From contig SCFE01000002.1 of assembly GCA_004352715.1 (NCBI GenBank), forward strand, positions 5,506,896-5,570,895: DNA of 64,000 bases, read 5' to 3'. Positions 34,298 through 46,253 of this stretch are shown here, one piece after another; within the stretch, counting starts at the first letter, position 1, and each line of letters starts with the position of its first letter. This DNA comes from Hofstenia miamia (Eukaryota > Xenacoelomorpha > Acoela). The position numbers and the translations under genes were made by a program. The notes below the pieces were generated by a model, which had not been told where the DNA came from, searched no databases, and worked only from the letters and a program-made list of their open reading frames with translations.

Positions 34298-37200
34298 ATA
34301 ATTTTTGCGTTTGATTGCTTCAATATCCAAGTAAAGATCCCGATGATAATAATTGGAACTCAAAATTGAACAAAATGTCCATTTTCAGATTTATATTGAA
34401 TTTTCCTCATACCATTGAAAGAATATGTTGATGTAAACATCAGAGAAATGAACTGTTAATTTCTTTGCATGGACATCTCAAAAATTGAATGTTCAAACTA
34501 ATTGTAGTACATAATTTTAGCAGCTTTTATAAGGTTTGTTTGCTTAGAATGTTCTGCTTAGAATGTTCTACAAAGGATACTTAGAATTGTGGATATGCTG
34601 TGTACAAATGGAAAATTCTTTCTTGAAATTTTTATCGTATACCATATGGAATGTGCTTAATTCAGGTTTTATCTTACTAATTGATTTTTGAAATTTATCT
34701 GGACCTCTATTTCAAGTGGCAACCTTCGGATTCAAAGTGATGTAAGACTAGATATATTAATAGCTTGGCATATATTTATAGTTGTAAGTATCGCTGCAAG
34801 CATTTGATTAATATTTATTTGCCCAAAGGCATTGAATGAATTGCGTAATATAACGTAATTTTCTCGAAAGAAACTTACAAAACATTTCTCAGGGAGAATG
34901 AAATATGTTGGGATTTTTAGTTATGCAGCATCAATTATCTAGTGAGAAGACTAACTTCCTTAAAATTAGACACTCTTTTAAGATAATTGTAATATAGAAT
35001 AACGTGACAATGTGTTTCTCTATGCGGATTAATGTTGCTGGTTGACAGTTATAATTGTAGCAATTTGCACTACACTGTTAAACTTTGCCAAACGACTGTA
35101 AACTTTAAACTTTGACAAACAAATCATTTAGATTCTTTTTCTTGTACTTTTATTATAATTTAATTAATACAAAAAAATTTTTTACGTAAAAAAATGATGT
35201 GACTGCTACATTATTTCAATAATAATTTTTATTTTGTCACAATAAGTCTATATCGAGCATTCTTCATCGAAAGTAACAAATCGAGTATTCCAGTAAAAAC
35301 TAGGCAGTCTTGAAGCCTATCTGGCCGTGACTTCAGGGTGTTATTGTGTTGATGAACCAAAAATATATATTTCCAAATCTGTATTTATCACGTACACTGA
35401 ACGTTGCAAAATGACTTACATTCAAAACAAATATATTTACAAAATAGGAAAACAATGTCTGTCAAAAAATAAAACGGTAATTTTTTAAAAAATCAAAAAA
35501 TCAAATGCATTATTATTTGCAATTTATGATATTATCTCATAGCCTATAAGATTTATCTAGATTGCTATGGATATAAATTGCTCAAATTGATCTATTTCTA
35601 AACGCGAAGCCTCAAAATTATATTATATATTTGCACAGAGGCTACACAAGTCACACATTTGTTGGCGCGGGCCTGCCCTTTAACACATAGACTAGCTCGG
35701 CCCGGCCAGTTGCCAATTGTAATATCCAAAACCATTATAAGACTTTTGTAAATAAAAAAATTAAGCATATAATTCAAAATATTAAAACGAAAGCATTTTT
35801 GCATCAACTGGCTTTTTAACAAAAAAGTTAACTCATGGTGGCATGAAAAGTGATCGGCTTAAAATAACGATGCGTCCACTGCTGGAATAGGATTGTAATT
35901 GACAATTTTAAATTGTTAAGTTGTATTGCAATCTTAGTAATAAGTATATGTTTATGGCACATCATATGAAAATGTGCAGCATTTCCCTGGCAAACATTCA
36001 AATATAACACAGTGTATTGTCTAAGTAATTTAAAATTTAAGCTGGGACACATAAAGTATAAATGAAATTGTCACCGTATGTTTTTAGATTTGTATAATAA
36101 AACATTTTAATTTATACCATGGGCGAAGCCCCGCGAAAAACTTTGAAAATATTGAGAAAATAGACCCTAAAAATGCATTTCACGATCCTAGATTTCAAAT
36201 TTTTCAATTTTTTACGAAAAATTGATTTATCCGGTAAAAATCAAATTTAGAAACCTGACGGAGGGGACATTCCACCATGTCCCCCTCCCTGCGTACGCCA
36301 CTGATTTATGCACTGTAAATGATCTATCAAAAAGTGAGCATCATAATAATTATTTCCTTAATTCATTCTGTATAACGATAATCACTTTAAAACGACGTGC
36401 TCGAAAGATGGCGCTGTTAGTCAATTAATTGTTCAAGTGACTGTAGCAATAGAATTATGCAATCCACTTGTGACTGATCATTTAATATTGATACCAATGC
36501 ACACTACTTAAGATTTGGCCAAAAATTAATTTAAAAAAGGAATAAAACGATATTTTCAATACGTATGTACTACATTTGTTGCTTCAGATTTTCTTAAAAG
36601 AACACTTTGGAATAATTATAACATAAATTTTACTTTTTTTTAAAAAAGTAAGGTAGGCCATTAAAAATACCGATAATTTCCCTATAAATGCTATATTAAA
36701 AATACAATTCATTGCATCTCTTTGCACAAGCTAAAAAGAAACTTTTACTATTTTGGAAAGGATTATTAAATAATCTTTGTTTCTGCCTTAATATACTCAT
36801 CTTGGGTATACTTTTTTAAAATAGTTGTTTATCATCTTTGTATATATATATATATAGCGACCAAGCCCTTGATCCGATGAGCACATTTGGGAAATCGGCC
36901 AAAATAAATTTTAGTCAGAAAATTTCACGTCAAGCTATCATGGAAACCATATATTACCATTTGTTGTGTGTCTCAGCTCGATTTGTTTGTAAGCAAAATT
37001 TAGTAATTTTTATCATAAATTGATTTTAAATTTTTTAAATTTTTTGCCACAATGTAAAAAATTTAAAAATCAACAGTATAGGACATTATTATTAAAATAT
37101 TCAACCATTGTTCACATGAGTTCATGATGCCAAAGTGTTTGACTTTAATTTTTTTGGCCAAAAGCACCCAAAAATTAAACACAGTGCAATCGTATGTTTT

Positions 37201-38637
37201 TTTCAATATTCTAAACACTTTGCTTGCAATATAGCTTAAACACTTCCAAACACTTTTAGCCAGTTTCGACACTAATTGCTTCGCAAAATAGTTTTTGTGT
37301 TTACAATTTGAAAATGATAATAACAACATAATTCAGACATCATGGCCGATCTAATGGCCCCATTTTGTAAAAAAAGAATACTTTTAGTAGAATGCAAAGT
37401 TTCATGTAAAAATGATTAGTAGAAAAAATTTTATTGGGGGAGAGATGCTGAATCAATCCCCTGTCGGCTAAGTAGACAAAATACCATTTACAAAATATGG
37501 CAAGAGGCAACATTGATTAATCATTTGGAAATATATTGGCATTTTGATTTTCTAATTAAACCAAACATGATATTTTTAATTTAGAAACCAATCGAATTAC
37601 CTCCATTATTAATAAAAATCAATTTTTCTATACTTTTGGCAAATTTTTTATCACCAAAGCAAAATGTATTTCTCACTAATGCAGGTAACTTTATTAACCC
37701 TAAATAGTCCAGAATTTTTTTTTAAATATGTGATGCCTTCTATGCTATTATTTAAACGCTAATAACTCACCAGCTTCTGACTTTGAGCCCGACGTGCCTG
37801 AAGGTAATTAGTTGAGGCTAGTTGTTGCTGACCATTAGGTGTTGAAAAATTTTTGTTTTTTTGCAAAAATCGAATTTTCCATTGGAAAAAGTAAATATTC
37901 TCATGTAAAGCGACCACACGAATCATTTTTAGCACAAATTTTCACCACAACAGGGAAGTGCACTTGCCTATGGATGTGACCCAATCCTAGATTTTCCAAA
38001 TATTCTAATAGCCTTAGAGGAATTTCTTTGAAAATCTGGACAAAATGGTTTGCATCTTTAATGATACAATGCACAGTTTCAGGTATACATATGTATTAAT
38101 ATACAATATAAACTATTAATAAGTAAATTAAGCAGTGCATTATTTAATATGTGGTAAATCCAGGGGTGCGAAATATTGTATGTCAATATCATTTTGTTGA
38201 ACAATAAATGAATTTCTATTTTTCTTTTCTAGAATAAATTAGTTTCTGAATAGTGCGAATTTGAAATAAATTATTTTTGGAAGAATTTTATTGCAAATCA
38301 AGGATAAACATTTTCAGAATGCTTTGTTTGTTTGTAAGAATTCCTGGCTGTTAAAATTCATTGGCTGTAATTTCTTCTGACAAATCAATCTTAATGTTAT
38401 TATAAGGTAATCGCCAATTGTCGCTAATGTAATGACCGACTGCAACGCTCATGCTCAGTGTGTGTAAAAATGGTAAATGCATTTAAAGTATATTAAGTTT
38501 TATTTTAAATTCCCACATTTACATGTATTTCTCACCAAATTTCATTTAATTGACCAGTTTTAGGAAATCGAGGTGTGACTTTATTCATTTAGGCCACTTC
38601 TTGCTACATCCATGAAAAGAAGTAAACATATTTGTGT
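34298..38637. other. Long AT-rich intergenic stretch, nothing firm
   Basis: No exon or transposon end could be supported over about 4.3 kb. Small GC-richer islands occur at about 35660-35710, 36115-36140 and 36255-36300, of unknown nature. A TA run lies at 36838-36855. Short frames here show no conserved motifs. Confidence 0.5.
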
Positions 38638-39099
38638 ATGTGAAATAGTGCTGGATCCGGTTCGGTTAATCCGGTCAGGTTAAAACCGGTTAATCGACAG
38701 GAGCTGGTTAATCAGGTTAAAATCCGGTTAAGAAATTCTATTTTCGATTTTCAAAATTTATTGATTACAATGATTTCAATGTTACAAAACAGTAGAAATT
38801 AGGGAAAAGGTGCAAGGATTCCTATTTGTAGTCCTAATCTACATTTTGCCATTCAAATTATAGCCTTGCAATATTTGAAAAAAAAATATCAAATTTAAGA
38901 GAACATGATGCATTAACTCCAACATGCTTGAATTCGCATTGTTGCTGTTAGATTATACTTCAAAAAGATAAAGTCATTCATAAAGTTCTAAATTTCTTAA
39001 TCTAACCTTTTCAATTAACATCGGTTTTGATAACGTATCCTTTCTTGATTAATGTTTGCTTTATAAGAATGTCATGTCTAAAGCCACGAGACGTTTTAT

Positions 39100-39110
39100 A
39101 TATATATATA

Positions 39111-39144
<34 letters not shown>
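39100..39144. repeat. (TA)n microsatellite ending at a single N
   Basis: TA run followed by N at 39145, indicating an assembly join or unresolved repeat length. Confidence 0.9.
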
Positions 39145-39473
39145 NCAGATTGGGAAGTGTATGACAGTCGAATATTATGTAAAGCGGGTATGTTTTTGTC
39201 ACTTTATCTTATATGTGGGCGCTTATTTTTCTAATAGCCCATAAAATTTTAGAAAGATACATTTCGTTAAAGATGTTTGCTATTATCCTTATAATAGTTT
39301 AAGACTAAAATAAATTTATGAATACTATGTTAAAATTTAATGAATCAAAACCAATTTTTATTATAAAAATATTTTTCTGAAAGACTGTAACACTTGTCAA
39401 CGACGACATATCTGGAAAATATCTAAATCACATGATATCTGTTTGGGAGAGCACCAAATAGCGCGATTCATTT

Positions 39474-39534
39474 TATATATATATATATATTTATATATAT
39501 ATAGATAGATAGATAGATAGATAGATAGACAGAC

Positions 39535-39591
<57 letters not shown>

Positions 39592-39608
39592 CATAGACAT
39601 AGAAACAT
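39474..39608. repeat. TA run followed by a (GATA)n array
   Basis: A TA tract passes into about 20 GATA units with two GACA variants (39503-39592). GATA arrays are common eukaryotic satellites; the YLSIYLSI frame across it is not a gene. Confidence 0.95.
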
Positions 39609-39893
39609 AGATATAGGTAAAAACATATTTTAGAATACATTTTGTCGATTGGATAATCTTTCCCATAAAATTGGTGTACATTCTGCCTGATTTATTTATT
39701 ATAACTGCTAATAAAATCCTGGAGTACTATTTATCAACCGAATCACAAACTTTGCACTTTTTTCACTATGGGAAGGACGCATAATAAGCTTCCATTTTAA
39801 GGTTGATATAGGCAGCATAGTGAAATCTCCGGGAAAGTTCCTTATAATTGAAAAAGATATTATCAGCCATATGTTATTGAATAAGACTATACA

Positions 39894-39942
39894 GTATATA
39901 TANCATATATATATATACAGTGCTGTGCATATATATATATAT
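39894..39942. repeat. TA-rich run with single N at 39903
   Basis: Short TA tracts around an N; the N probably marks uncertain repeat length. Confidence 0.85.
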
Positions 39943-40135
39943 AACCTGACAAAATTTTCTTGTATATTTACTGAAATTGCTTAAGGGGCCCTTTCCAGTG
40001 TCATAGGATGAAAACTAAATTTCATATTTAAATATTAAGGAAAAATTTGAATGCACATTACTAAAATTAATCCAACTGGAAAAAATCAAAGCTATGGTGC
40101 TGATCACTGCAAAAGAAATTACGCACAGAACTATA

Positions 40136-40137
40136 CA

Positions 40138-40187
<50 letters not shown>
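40136..40187. repeat. (TA)n microsatellite
   Basis: TA run with one TATGTA interruption, inside the hAT-like element. Confidence 0.95.
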
Positions 40188-40388
40188 TATTTTTGCACTT
40201 AGGACATAGGAATAGACCAATTTCATTTTTAAGGATAGAAATATAATATTTTTTTTGAATTTGAATATGAGTCTGATTTTCAAAGATCCGGTGAAAACCG
40301 TTTAAAATCCGGTTAGAGTATGAAGATATCCGGTCCGGTTAATCCGGTTAAGGTATATGGGGACACACAGCACTAATGTGAAGTGTGC

Positions 40389-40415
40389 TTATATATATAT
40401 ATATATATATATATT
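40389..40415. repeat. (TA)n microsatellite
   Basis: TA run just outside the right end of the hAT-like element. Confidence 0.9.
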
Positions 40416-40779
40416 GGTGTTTTGCAACATAATTTTCACAAATACTTATGTGTTGTCATTTTCATAACATATATTTGTGTTTTTTAATTTTTTGGTGCTT
40501 TGTTACATTTTGAATAATATTCCCTAATTTCCATTTTTTCATTCCATAGTATTTCCCCTTACAAACCCAAATATACCTGAAAAAGTTTTAATTTTAGAGA
40601 AAAAAATTCAAAATAAGAAAAAAACTACATGATAATATCTCAGTTTAAAGATGAAATACATTTTTTTTAAAATTTCTTATATGCCTTGAATGCAATTTGG
40701 TGTTTTTCAACCCCATACATTGAAAAAAATTGGTGTTTCTTATTGCAAAAATTAAATTTGAAGGTTAGAAAACCCCAAT

Positions 40780-40792
40780 ATATATATACATA

Positions 40793-40834
<42 letters not shown>
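40780..40834. repeat. (TA)n microsatellite
   Basis: Interrupted TA run upstream of the 40971 exon. Confidence 0.95.
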
Positions 40835-40836
<2 letters not shown>

Positions 40837-40970
40837 ACATCAATTAATATTAGAATTTAGTTTTTGCAGTTTTGCGGAAAAATTTCACCATCAAATTATT
40901 ATTAATCTTTAATATCAATTGATTGTCTTGTCGAAAATATCTATTGTAAAATCTTTATATAATTGTTTAG

Positions 40971-41335
40971 GGAATGATTGAAGCAAAAAGCCCACCTATT
41001 GAAAAAAGCTTTAAGCAATTCAGCCTGGGTCAAAAATTTCACTACTACTCCTACCTCAACTTTAATAAAAATGATGTAGAGAAAGATTTATCGAGTAGTG
41101 AAGTTGTCTCCAGGCCCCTTTCAGTAACAGGAATCAAGCGATCATCGAGCGTAAGCAAGACATCAACAAAGGACAGTTGGGTGACAGACGCAACGAATAA
41201 AGAACGATCGTTGAAGGGCTTTGAAACAATTAGTAATGCATTTGGAGCAGGAATGACTCATAGGAATATTAGTGATCATTCCTTTGATTTTAGACCAAAA
41301 TCATGTGGACATCCTCGAAGACATACTATTCCAAA
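40971..41335 (+). CDS. Unrecognised gene, upstream exon
   Basis: Open from GGAATG to donor AAA|gtatgc. Encodes FKQFSLGQKFHYYSYLNFNK, the Ser-rich segment, and FDFRPKSCGHPRRHTIPK. No low-complexity bias in the first half, which supports real coding. Confidence 0.62.
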
Positions 41336-41854
41336 GTATGCATTATAATATACATCAAACGAAATATTCTATAAACATTTCATTAAATAGGATTGTGCAC
41401 TTTGACTGACACGATAATAGCCTTTCATTAATTAATATAATGCTTATATCAAGTAGATTGCAGTATGCAACCAATAACTAAGCAAATATAAATTTAATTG
41501 TCATTTATTTAAAATTGCGCTATTTTATACATTGAACTACTTCGTTTGACACCAATGCTCGGGGCTAGAGAGGACAATCACGGCCATTTTACAGAAAGTT
41601 TTTTCATTGAATACTATAGTCTTGACTATAAAAATAGTAAAGATTATATGTAATCAAAATTGTGACTGCCAATACTAAAACCATAGACCTCAAATATTGA
41701 GTTCGACTAGCGATTTCAGGAGAGCGTTCGTTCTTATCTTATTTGTACGCAAGGCAGGGCAAGATAGGTTCCAATCCGGTCAACACTCGCTCTATTTCAA
41801 GCAGCTTAGCGAGCTTTAGCAAATGTTTTCATCTTGTGGATTTCAAGTGATAAG

Positions 41855-41891
<37 letters not shown>

Positions 41892-42459
41892 TTTAAGATT
41901 AATTCATATGTGTAATAAGTTCAATAAAATATGACACACTTACAAAAATATATAAAATTTGAGAAAGCTGCAAAAAAGTAATTTATGTACATTGACACCA
42001 TTATTTTAAACCTCCTAAAGTATGACCACAGTTGCCTAATTACTTAACTGATTACTTGCACATTTGCCTACCTCGTCCATAGCAGTTTAAAACTTTTACT
42101 GGTTAAAATATGTATGAATCAGTTCTTAGTGAATTCTGAAAAATTATATGAATGTATATATTAAGGAAGACCCACAACAATTCGTAATTATGTTTTGAAT
42201 TTCACTAGTCTGCTTAAAATTTAGAAGTCATTTGACTAACGACATTCTACTTGATATTGGATTGGTTGACATAAAAGATGTGTCTGAGCAAATTGAAGAA
42301 AAACTCTTCGGGCGCAAAATTAAAGAGGAAATTCCAATCGAAACTAAAAAGGAAGAAGTTATTACCAAATCCAAAAAGCCTAGGAAACCGAAAAAATTAA
42401 TTAAAACTAAAGAAAAAGGACCAAAACCTGTCATAAAGATGAAGCAAAAGGATTTCTAA
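40971..42459 (+). CDS. Unrecognised protein gene, last two exons, Lys-rich C-terminus
   Basis: Exon 40971-41335 is preceded by acceptor ATTGTTTAG and ends in phase 2 at CCAAA|gtatgc. Exon 42225-42459 begins after acceptor AAAATTTAG and restores the frame: TIPK joins SHLTNDILLDIG. Together they give 199 codons and a stop. I do not recognise the family. The visible protein has a Ser-rich middle (SVTGIKRSSSVSKTSTKDS), a HTIPKSHLTNDILLD junction and a basic tail with repeated KKPRKPKK-type runs. Intron length is 889 bp and includes a TA microsatellite. The ATG at 40974 follows an in-frame TAG that is part of the acceptor, so the exon could be either internal or the start of the protein. AATAAA at 42657 is a plausible polyadenylation signal. 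Confidence 0.65.
41860..41889. repeat. (TA)n microsatellite in the intron
   Basis: TA run within the intron of the unrecognised two-exon gene. Confidence 0.95.
42225..42459 (+). CDS. Unrecognised gene, terminal exon
   Basis: Encodes SHLTNDILLDIGLVDIKDVS, EQIEEKLFGRKIKEE, then a lysine/proline-rich basic tail ending KMKQKDF and a stop. The tail could be a nuclear or nucleic-acid-binding signal, but that is only composition. Confidence 0.62.
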
Positions 42460-42656
42460 GACAGCTGATAGAGTGTCAAAGCCGATGTTGAATCCACAAT
42501 GGAATTAACAACCTGTGGACATGCATACGTGAAATTTCTTATGACAACTATTTATTCGCCAACTTTAATGTTTGTAACTTGCCCATGATGTTCTTCTATT
42601 TGTAATATCAATATACGTTTTGTAGCAATTCATTATGACAATCACAAATTTACCTT

Positions 42657-42662
42657 AATAAA
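42657..42662 (+). promoter_or_regulatory. Candidate polyadenylation signal AATAAA
   Basis: AATAAA about 200 bases after the stop codon of the 40971-42459 gene; further AATAAA-like words lie near 42830. Confidence 0.4.
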
Positions 42663-43865
42663 AAGATAGAAGTATAATCGCAATTCAAAAATCAGGGGAA
42701 GAACTAAGAATGTAAATAACATATGATCTTTAGAGTGATTAGATTAATTGCAAATAATATTAACATCAATTGTACAGTAATATAGAAAGAGCATCTTAAT
42801 TTAGCTATAATGATATAATATTTAATGTAATAAAATAAAAATAGTAATTTTCTGTTTGTAAATTATGTCTGATTCTTTCCTAAATGTATTAAAATTTTTA
42901 GAATAAAGTAAAATAAAAAGGGGAAGTGTGTTTCTCCCTAAAATAAAAAAAAACTAGTAGCCATAATAGGAAATTTGTAATCAGGCAAGCAAATTCGAGT
43001 GTTATTATGGTATAAAAAATACTTTTCCTTAGATAAATTTTACACTCAATTGAAGATTTTTATTTGGCAATTGCAAAACCATTTGGAATCATTATTCAGA
43101 CTAAACAAGAGGAACTAGTTTGCAGAAATTTTTACGATTTTATGTACAATTTTTTTTTTCAATAAAGCTCTTCTGAGAGATGCACGTACCATGATCTCAG
43201 AAACTACATGTTTATTGACATTTTAAGAATTTCATGATTATGTAGGACAATATGACAAGAAGTTATGTTTGCGTTAAAATGCATGTATTGTGTAAAAATT
43301 TTGGAAAGTAATGGATTCAAAATTCTATATTAATAATAATGTGCTAAAAATTAATTGCTAATACCCCAATTCTAAAAATAAAAATATAAAAATGGGAAAC
43401 ACAATAATTCTAATTCTAAAATTAAGCTTAAAATAATCGTGGAATTTATAAAAATACGAAGCTCTACAAAAGTGGCAGAATCTAAGGGTGCCTTTCGTTT
43501 AGTGATAATAATGATACATGCGCAGCAAAGTGGAAGTAACAAGGTAACATATAAAATATAAAAAGTAGAAAACTATGACTCAAGAAAATTGTCAATAATT
43601 ATATTTTTAGATTCAACTCAACTCACAAAGACAAATTATGAAAAAAACCAACCCATTTTCACCTCTGCTTAGTATTGATGTGAATTCCAAAACAGACATG
43701 GTACTTCCATTTTTAGATTCAGACATTAAACTACAAGCATTCATTTTTCACAGCTCATCAAATTCTAAAAATGTACCATTACGAAAACTAAAATTTTTTA
43801 GTCAGCAGAAGTGACTATGCGTCTCATCCAATAGCTGCATTCTTTTACTCTGGAATGGCCAATCC
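42663..43865. other. AT-rich intergenic sequence, nothing recognised
   Basis: No supported exon. The 5' part of the LINE fragment that follows may begin within the last 250 bases. Confidence 0.5.
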
Positions 43866-44700
43866 TTGCTTCACAAACTTAGCATTCTTATTCAATTAAT
43901 TATCAAAAAATCCAGTCATTTATCTGTTATTACAGTGTCATTGATGTGGGATGATAGACGTGATGGTCTTATACTAATTGAGCTTCAAAAATCATTGCCT
44001 GAATATATTGTTCACTCCATTCCAAGAGGTAGTAGATGTGGCGGAATGTGTGCAATCTATAGTCGCTTATTTAAATTTGAATTGTACAATCATCTGAACT
44101 CTAAGAATCTCTCCTATGAATAATTTGACGGATCTTATCATTATTGTAATTCCACTTTCGTTCTTCCAACTACCTTCTGCTGCACCTAATACTTTTCTCC
44201 CTGGGTTTTCTGATTTTCTGGAGAATCCTCTATTTCTCCACTCTGAGGTTCTGATTCTGCGTGATTTCAAATTTCACATAGATCATCCAAACGATAATTA
44301 TAAAAACTGTTTTATTGAAATCATTGAATCAATTGGTTATTCTCAATTCTTTACTGAATCCATGCATATTTTGGATAATTTTACTGTTAACATTGGATGT
44401 GCATTTGTGATCAACGCCTTTGTGTGCTACGCTTATTCATGGAAATGGTAAAAAGTCATTTCATGAGATGATTACCTGCAACTTAGGCTTTTTAGACCAC
44501 CACCAGAATATAATACAGTTTGCTCTAAGAAATTTCCATTGCTCTCTCTCTCTCTCTCTCTCTCTCTGAATACTGCAGTGCTTTAGCGATTGATGGAAAA
44601 TTGTCATTTGATGACTTGGTATGCAGATGTCATAGTTGGTTTCAATCCATAATTCATAAATATGTACAACTCAGTAAAGGAAAATTTCTCATTCGTCGCG
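43866..44700 (+). pseudogene. LINE apurinic-type endonuclease remnant
   Basis: Frames give RGSRCGGMCAIYSRLFKFEL, matching the GGGVALYVxxxF landmark of APE-type LINE endonucleases, and then LRDFKFHIDHPNDNYKNCFI, EIIESIGYSQF and a HILDNFTVNIG segment. The latter matches GDFNxHxxxPxD...FxxLLxxxxLxQxVxxPTH...TLDLV. The G of GDFN is replaced and several stops or shifts intervene. Clade resembles Rex/CR1-type elements. A (CT)n run at 44541-44566 interrupts its 3' side. Confidence 0.7.
44541..44566. repeat. (CT)n microsatellite
   Basis: Pure CT run on the plus strand. Confidence 0.9.
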
Positions 44701-46029
44701 AAACATCTTAGTTCAACAACTCTTTAAGAACCCGGAATAAAAGAAAACAAGACAGAAAATGGCACAAAAGTAACGTTGTGCTAATTAACGTAGTGCAATA
44801 GATCACTCTCATTCGGAATTATTTGAAAATAAATTTCTGAATAGTAAGAGCAAAGATTTGTTCGTTTTACTGATCACTTGATTGATTCTCCGAAGACACA
44901 CCAATTTGATCAACTGGTAAATGACTTTGCTTGTTATTTTGATCTCAAGGTTCGTAAAATTCATAAAAAAAAGATTAATTCATCGGCCATGCTCTGAGCC
45001 AGAACGAGATTAATATAAAAGGAAAATTATAGTCAAACAGTAATTAATAAAAGTTTTAAGATTGTTTTCGTGTGATAATCTGAAAAATCAGTTTTTGTTT
45101 GGGGTGACACATAAAGAAATTCTGAATTTTTTGTACTTTTACTGCGATTTTCAAATGCTGCTCTCATTTTGTGGGAAAATCACATTTTGACCAAAAGCAG
45201 TCTGAACACTGATATTTGGCTGGGGTTACATTCAGGAAACTCATAATGCATTCTTACCTCTCCCATTGCACTTACTGCAAAATAAGTAAACCTGAAAGAG
45301 CAATAATGTGGTAAGAAAACGTCCCATTTTTCCTTTTTCAAACCAAATGATTACAACAGTAATCATTAGGAAACTGCTCAAAGCATGCACTCTCCACTTT
45401 TTGGTACAACAGCTCAAGTGCTGGTATACTCCCAAAATGCGATCCTGGGAGACACTCCTATGTGTTTTTGTTGTACACTTTCACCATATCTGGTGTTACC
45501 CATTTACACTTCGAAGACATTTGCTGCATTCAAATTTACGAGAAGACATCATCAATAGATTAATTGCTTTTAGTTTCATGATTTTTCCCTGTTTGTGTTG
45601 GTAAAAGTTAGATATCAGCAACAGAAGCCAGTGAGAGGTCTTCATCCAAATGTGATAAATCACTATCAAAAGAGTGAAAATCGTCCCTTTATGAAGATCT
45701 GACATTCAAAATCATTTACAAGATTTAACTGAAGACATTCAGACTTCATAATCATTCAAATCACGACAAATAAAAATACAATTAATAATAAAAATTTAAT
45801 GTCTCTTTCATTTAAATGAGCTGCGCCCTTTGGAGAACATGTTTGCTTTTTTAAATTTTCAATGAAGAATTGAGATCAATAAATTGAAATATGCTTACAA
45901 AGCTCACTGATGATTCTGAATTTAACTAAATAATGTGCAATGATATTGACAATGTCAATTAACTAATACATTGATTTTGAAAGCAAAATTAAGTTAAATT
46001 CAAGTATTGTGAATACAAGAGTAAAACGC
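44701..46029. other. LINE debris and unassigned sequence
   Basis: Region 44700-45000 probably continues the decayed LINE. A weak open segment on both strands at 45240-45705 has no recognised motif. The spacing to the RT fragment at 46.03 kb would suit one LINE of which the middle is unrecognisable. Confidence 0.4.
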
Positions 46030-46205
46030 TTTTGACAAACCTTGAATTTTTAAAGAATATTATTCTTTTTTGCCCCAAAATATGTTCTTACCCAAAGAAA
46101 TTTCACTTATGCTTCAATAAAAATTATCTGCTTAATAATTATCTAGGAGTAGTCATAGACGAATTTATGTTTGATCAAGATTCAACTTTAGGAACAAGAA
46201 AAATG
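46030..46205 (+). pseudogene. LINE reverse-transcriptase palm/thumb fragment
   Basis: Frame reads ICSYPKKFHLCFNKNYLLNN, then YLGVVIDEFM. LGVxID is the conserved motif following the RT active site in CR1/Rex/Jockey-type LINEs, normally preceded by a KTxxxxF...P segment as here. The frame then runs into a TA repeat. It may belong to the same LINE insertion as the endonuclease remnant at 43.9 kb. Confidence 0.65.
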
Positions 46206-46215
46206 ACAGCCAGTG

Positions 46216-46216
<1 letters not shown>

Positions 46217-46247
<31 letters not shown>
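46217..46247. repeat. (TA)n microsatellite
   Basis: TA run interrupting the LINE RT fragment. Confidence 0.95.

Positions 46248-46249
<2 letters not shown>

Positions 46250-46253
<4 letters not shown>

Larger units (their letters stand above)
38646..40375. mobile_element. hAT-like non-autonomous element, 8-bp TSD, CCGGTTAA-rich ends
   Basis: The left end is TAGTGCTG and the right end CAGCACTA. The flanks ATGTGAAA (38638-38645) and ATGTGAAG (40376-40383) form an 8-bp target duplication with one mismatch, as expected for hAT insertion. Both ends are rich in CCGGTTAA words (38656-38730 and 40290-40352). The interior holds TA and GATA arrays and two single-N joins but no transposase. A shorter relative lies near 62362-62439. 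Confidence 0.75.

Noticed and set aside
39397-39681. 94-codon frame rich in YLSI repeats
   Set aside because: Translation of the GATA microsatellite.
45241-45705. Overlapping frames on both strands with scattered Cys
   Set aside because: Considered as a piggyBac or LINE remnant, but no diagnostic motif could be matched.
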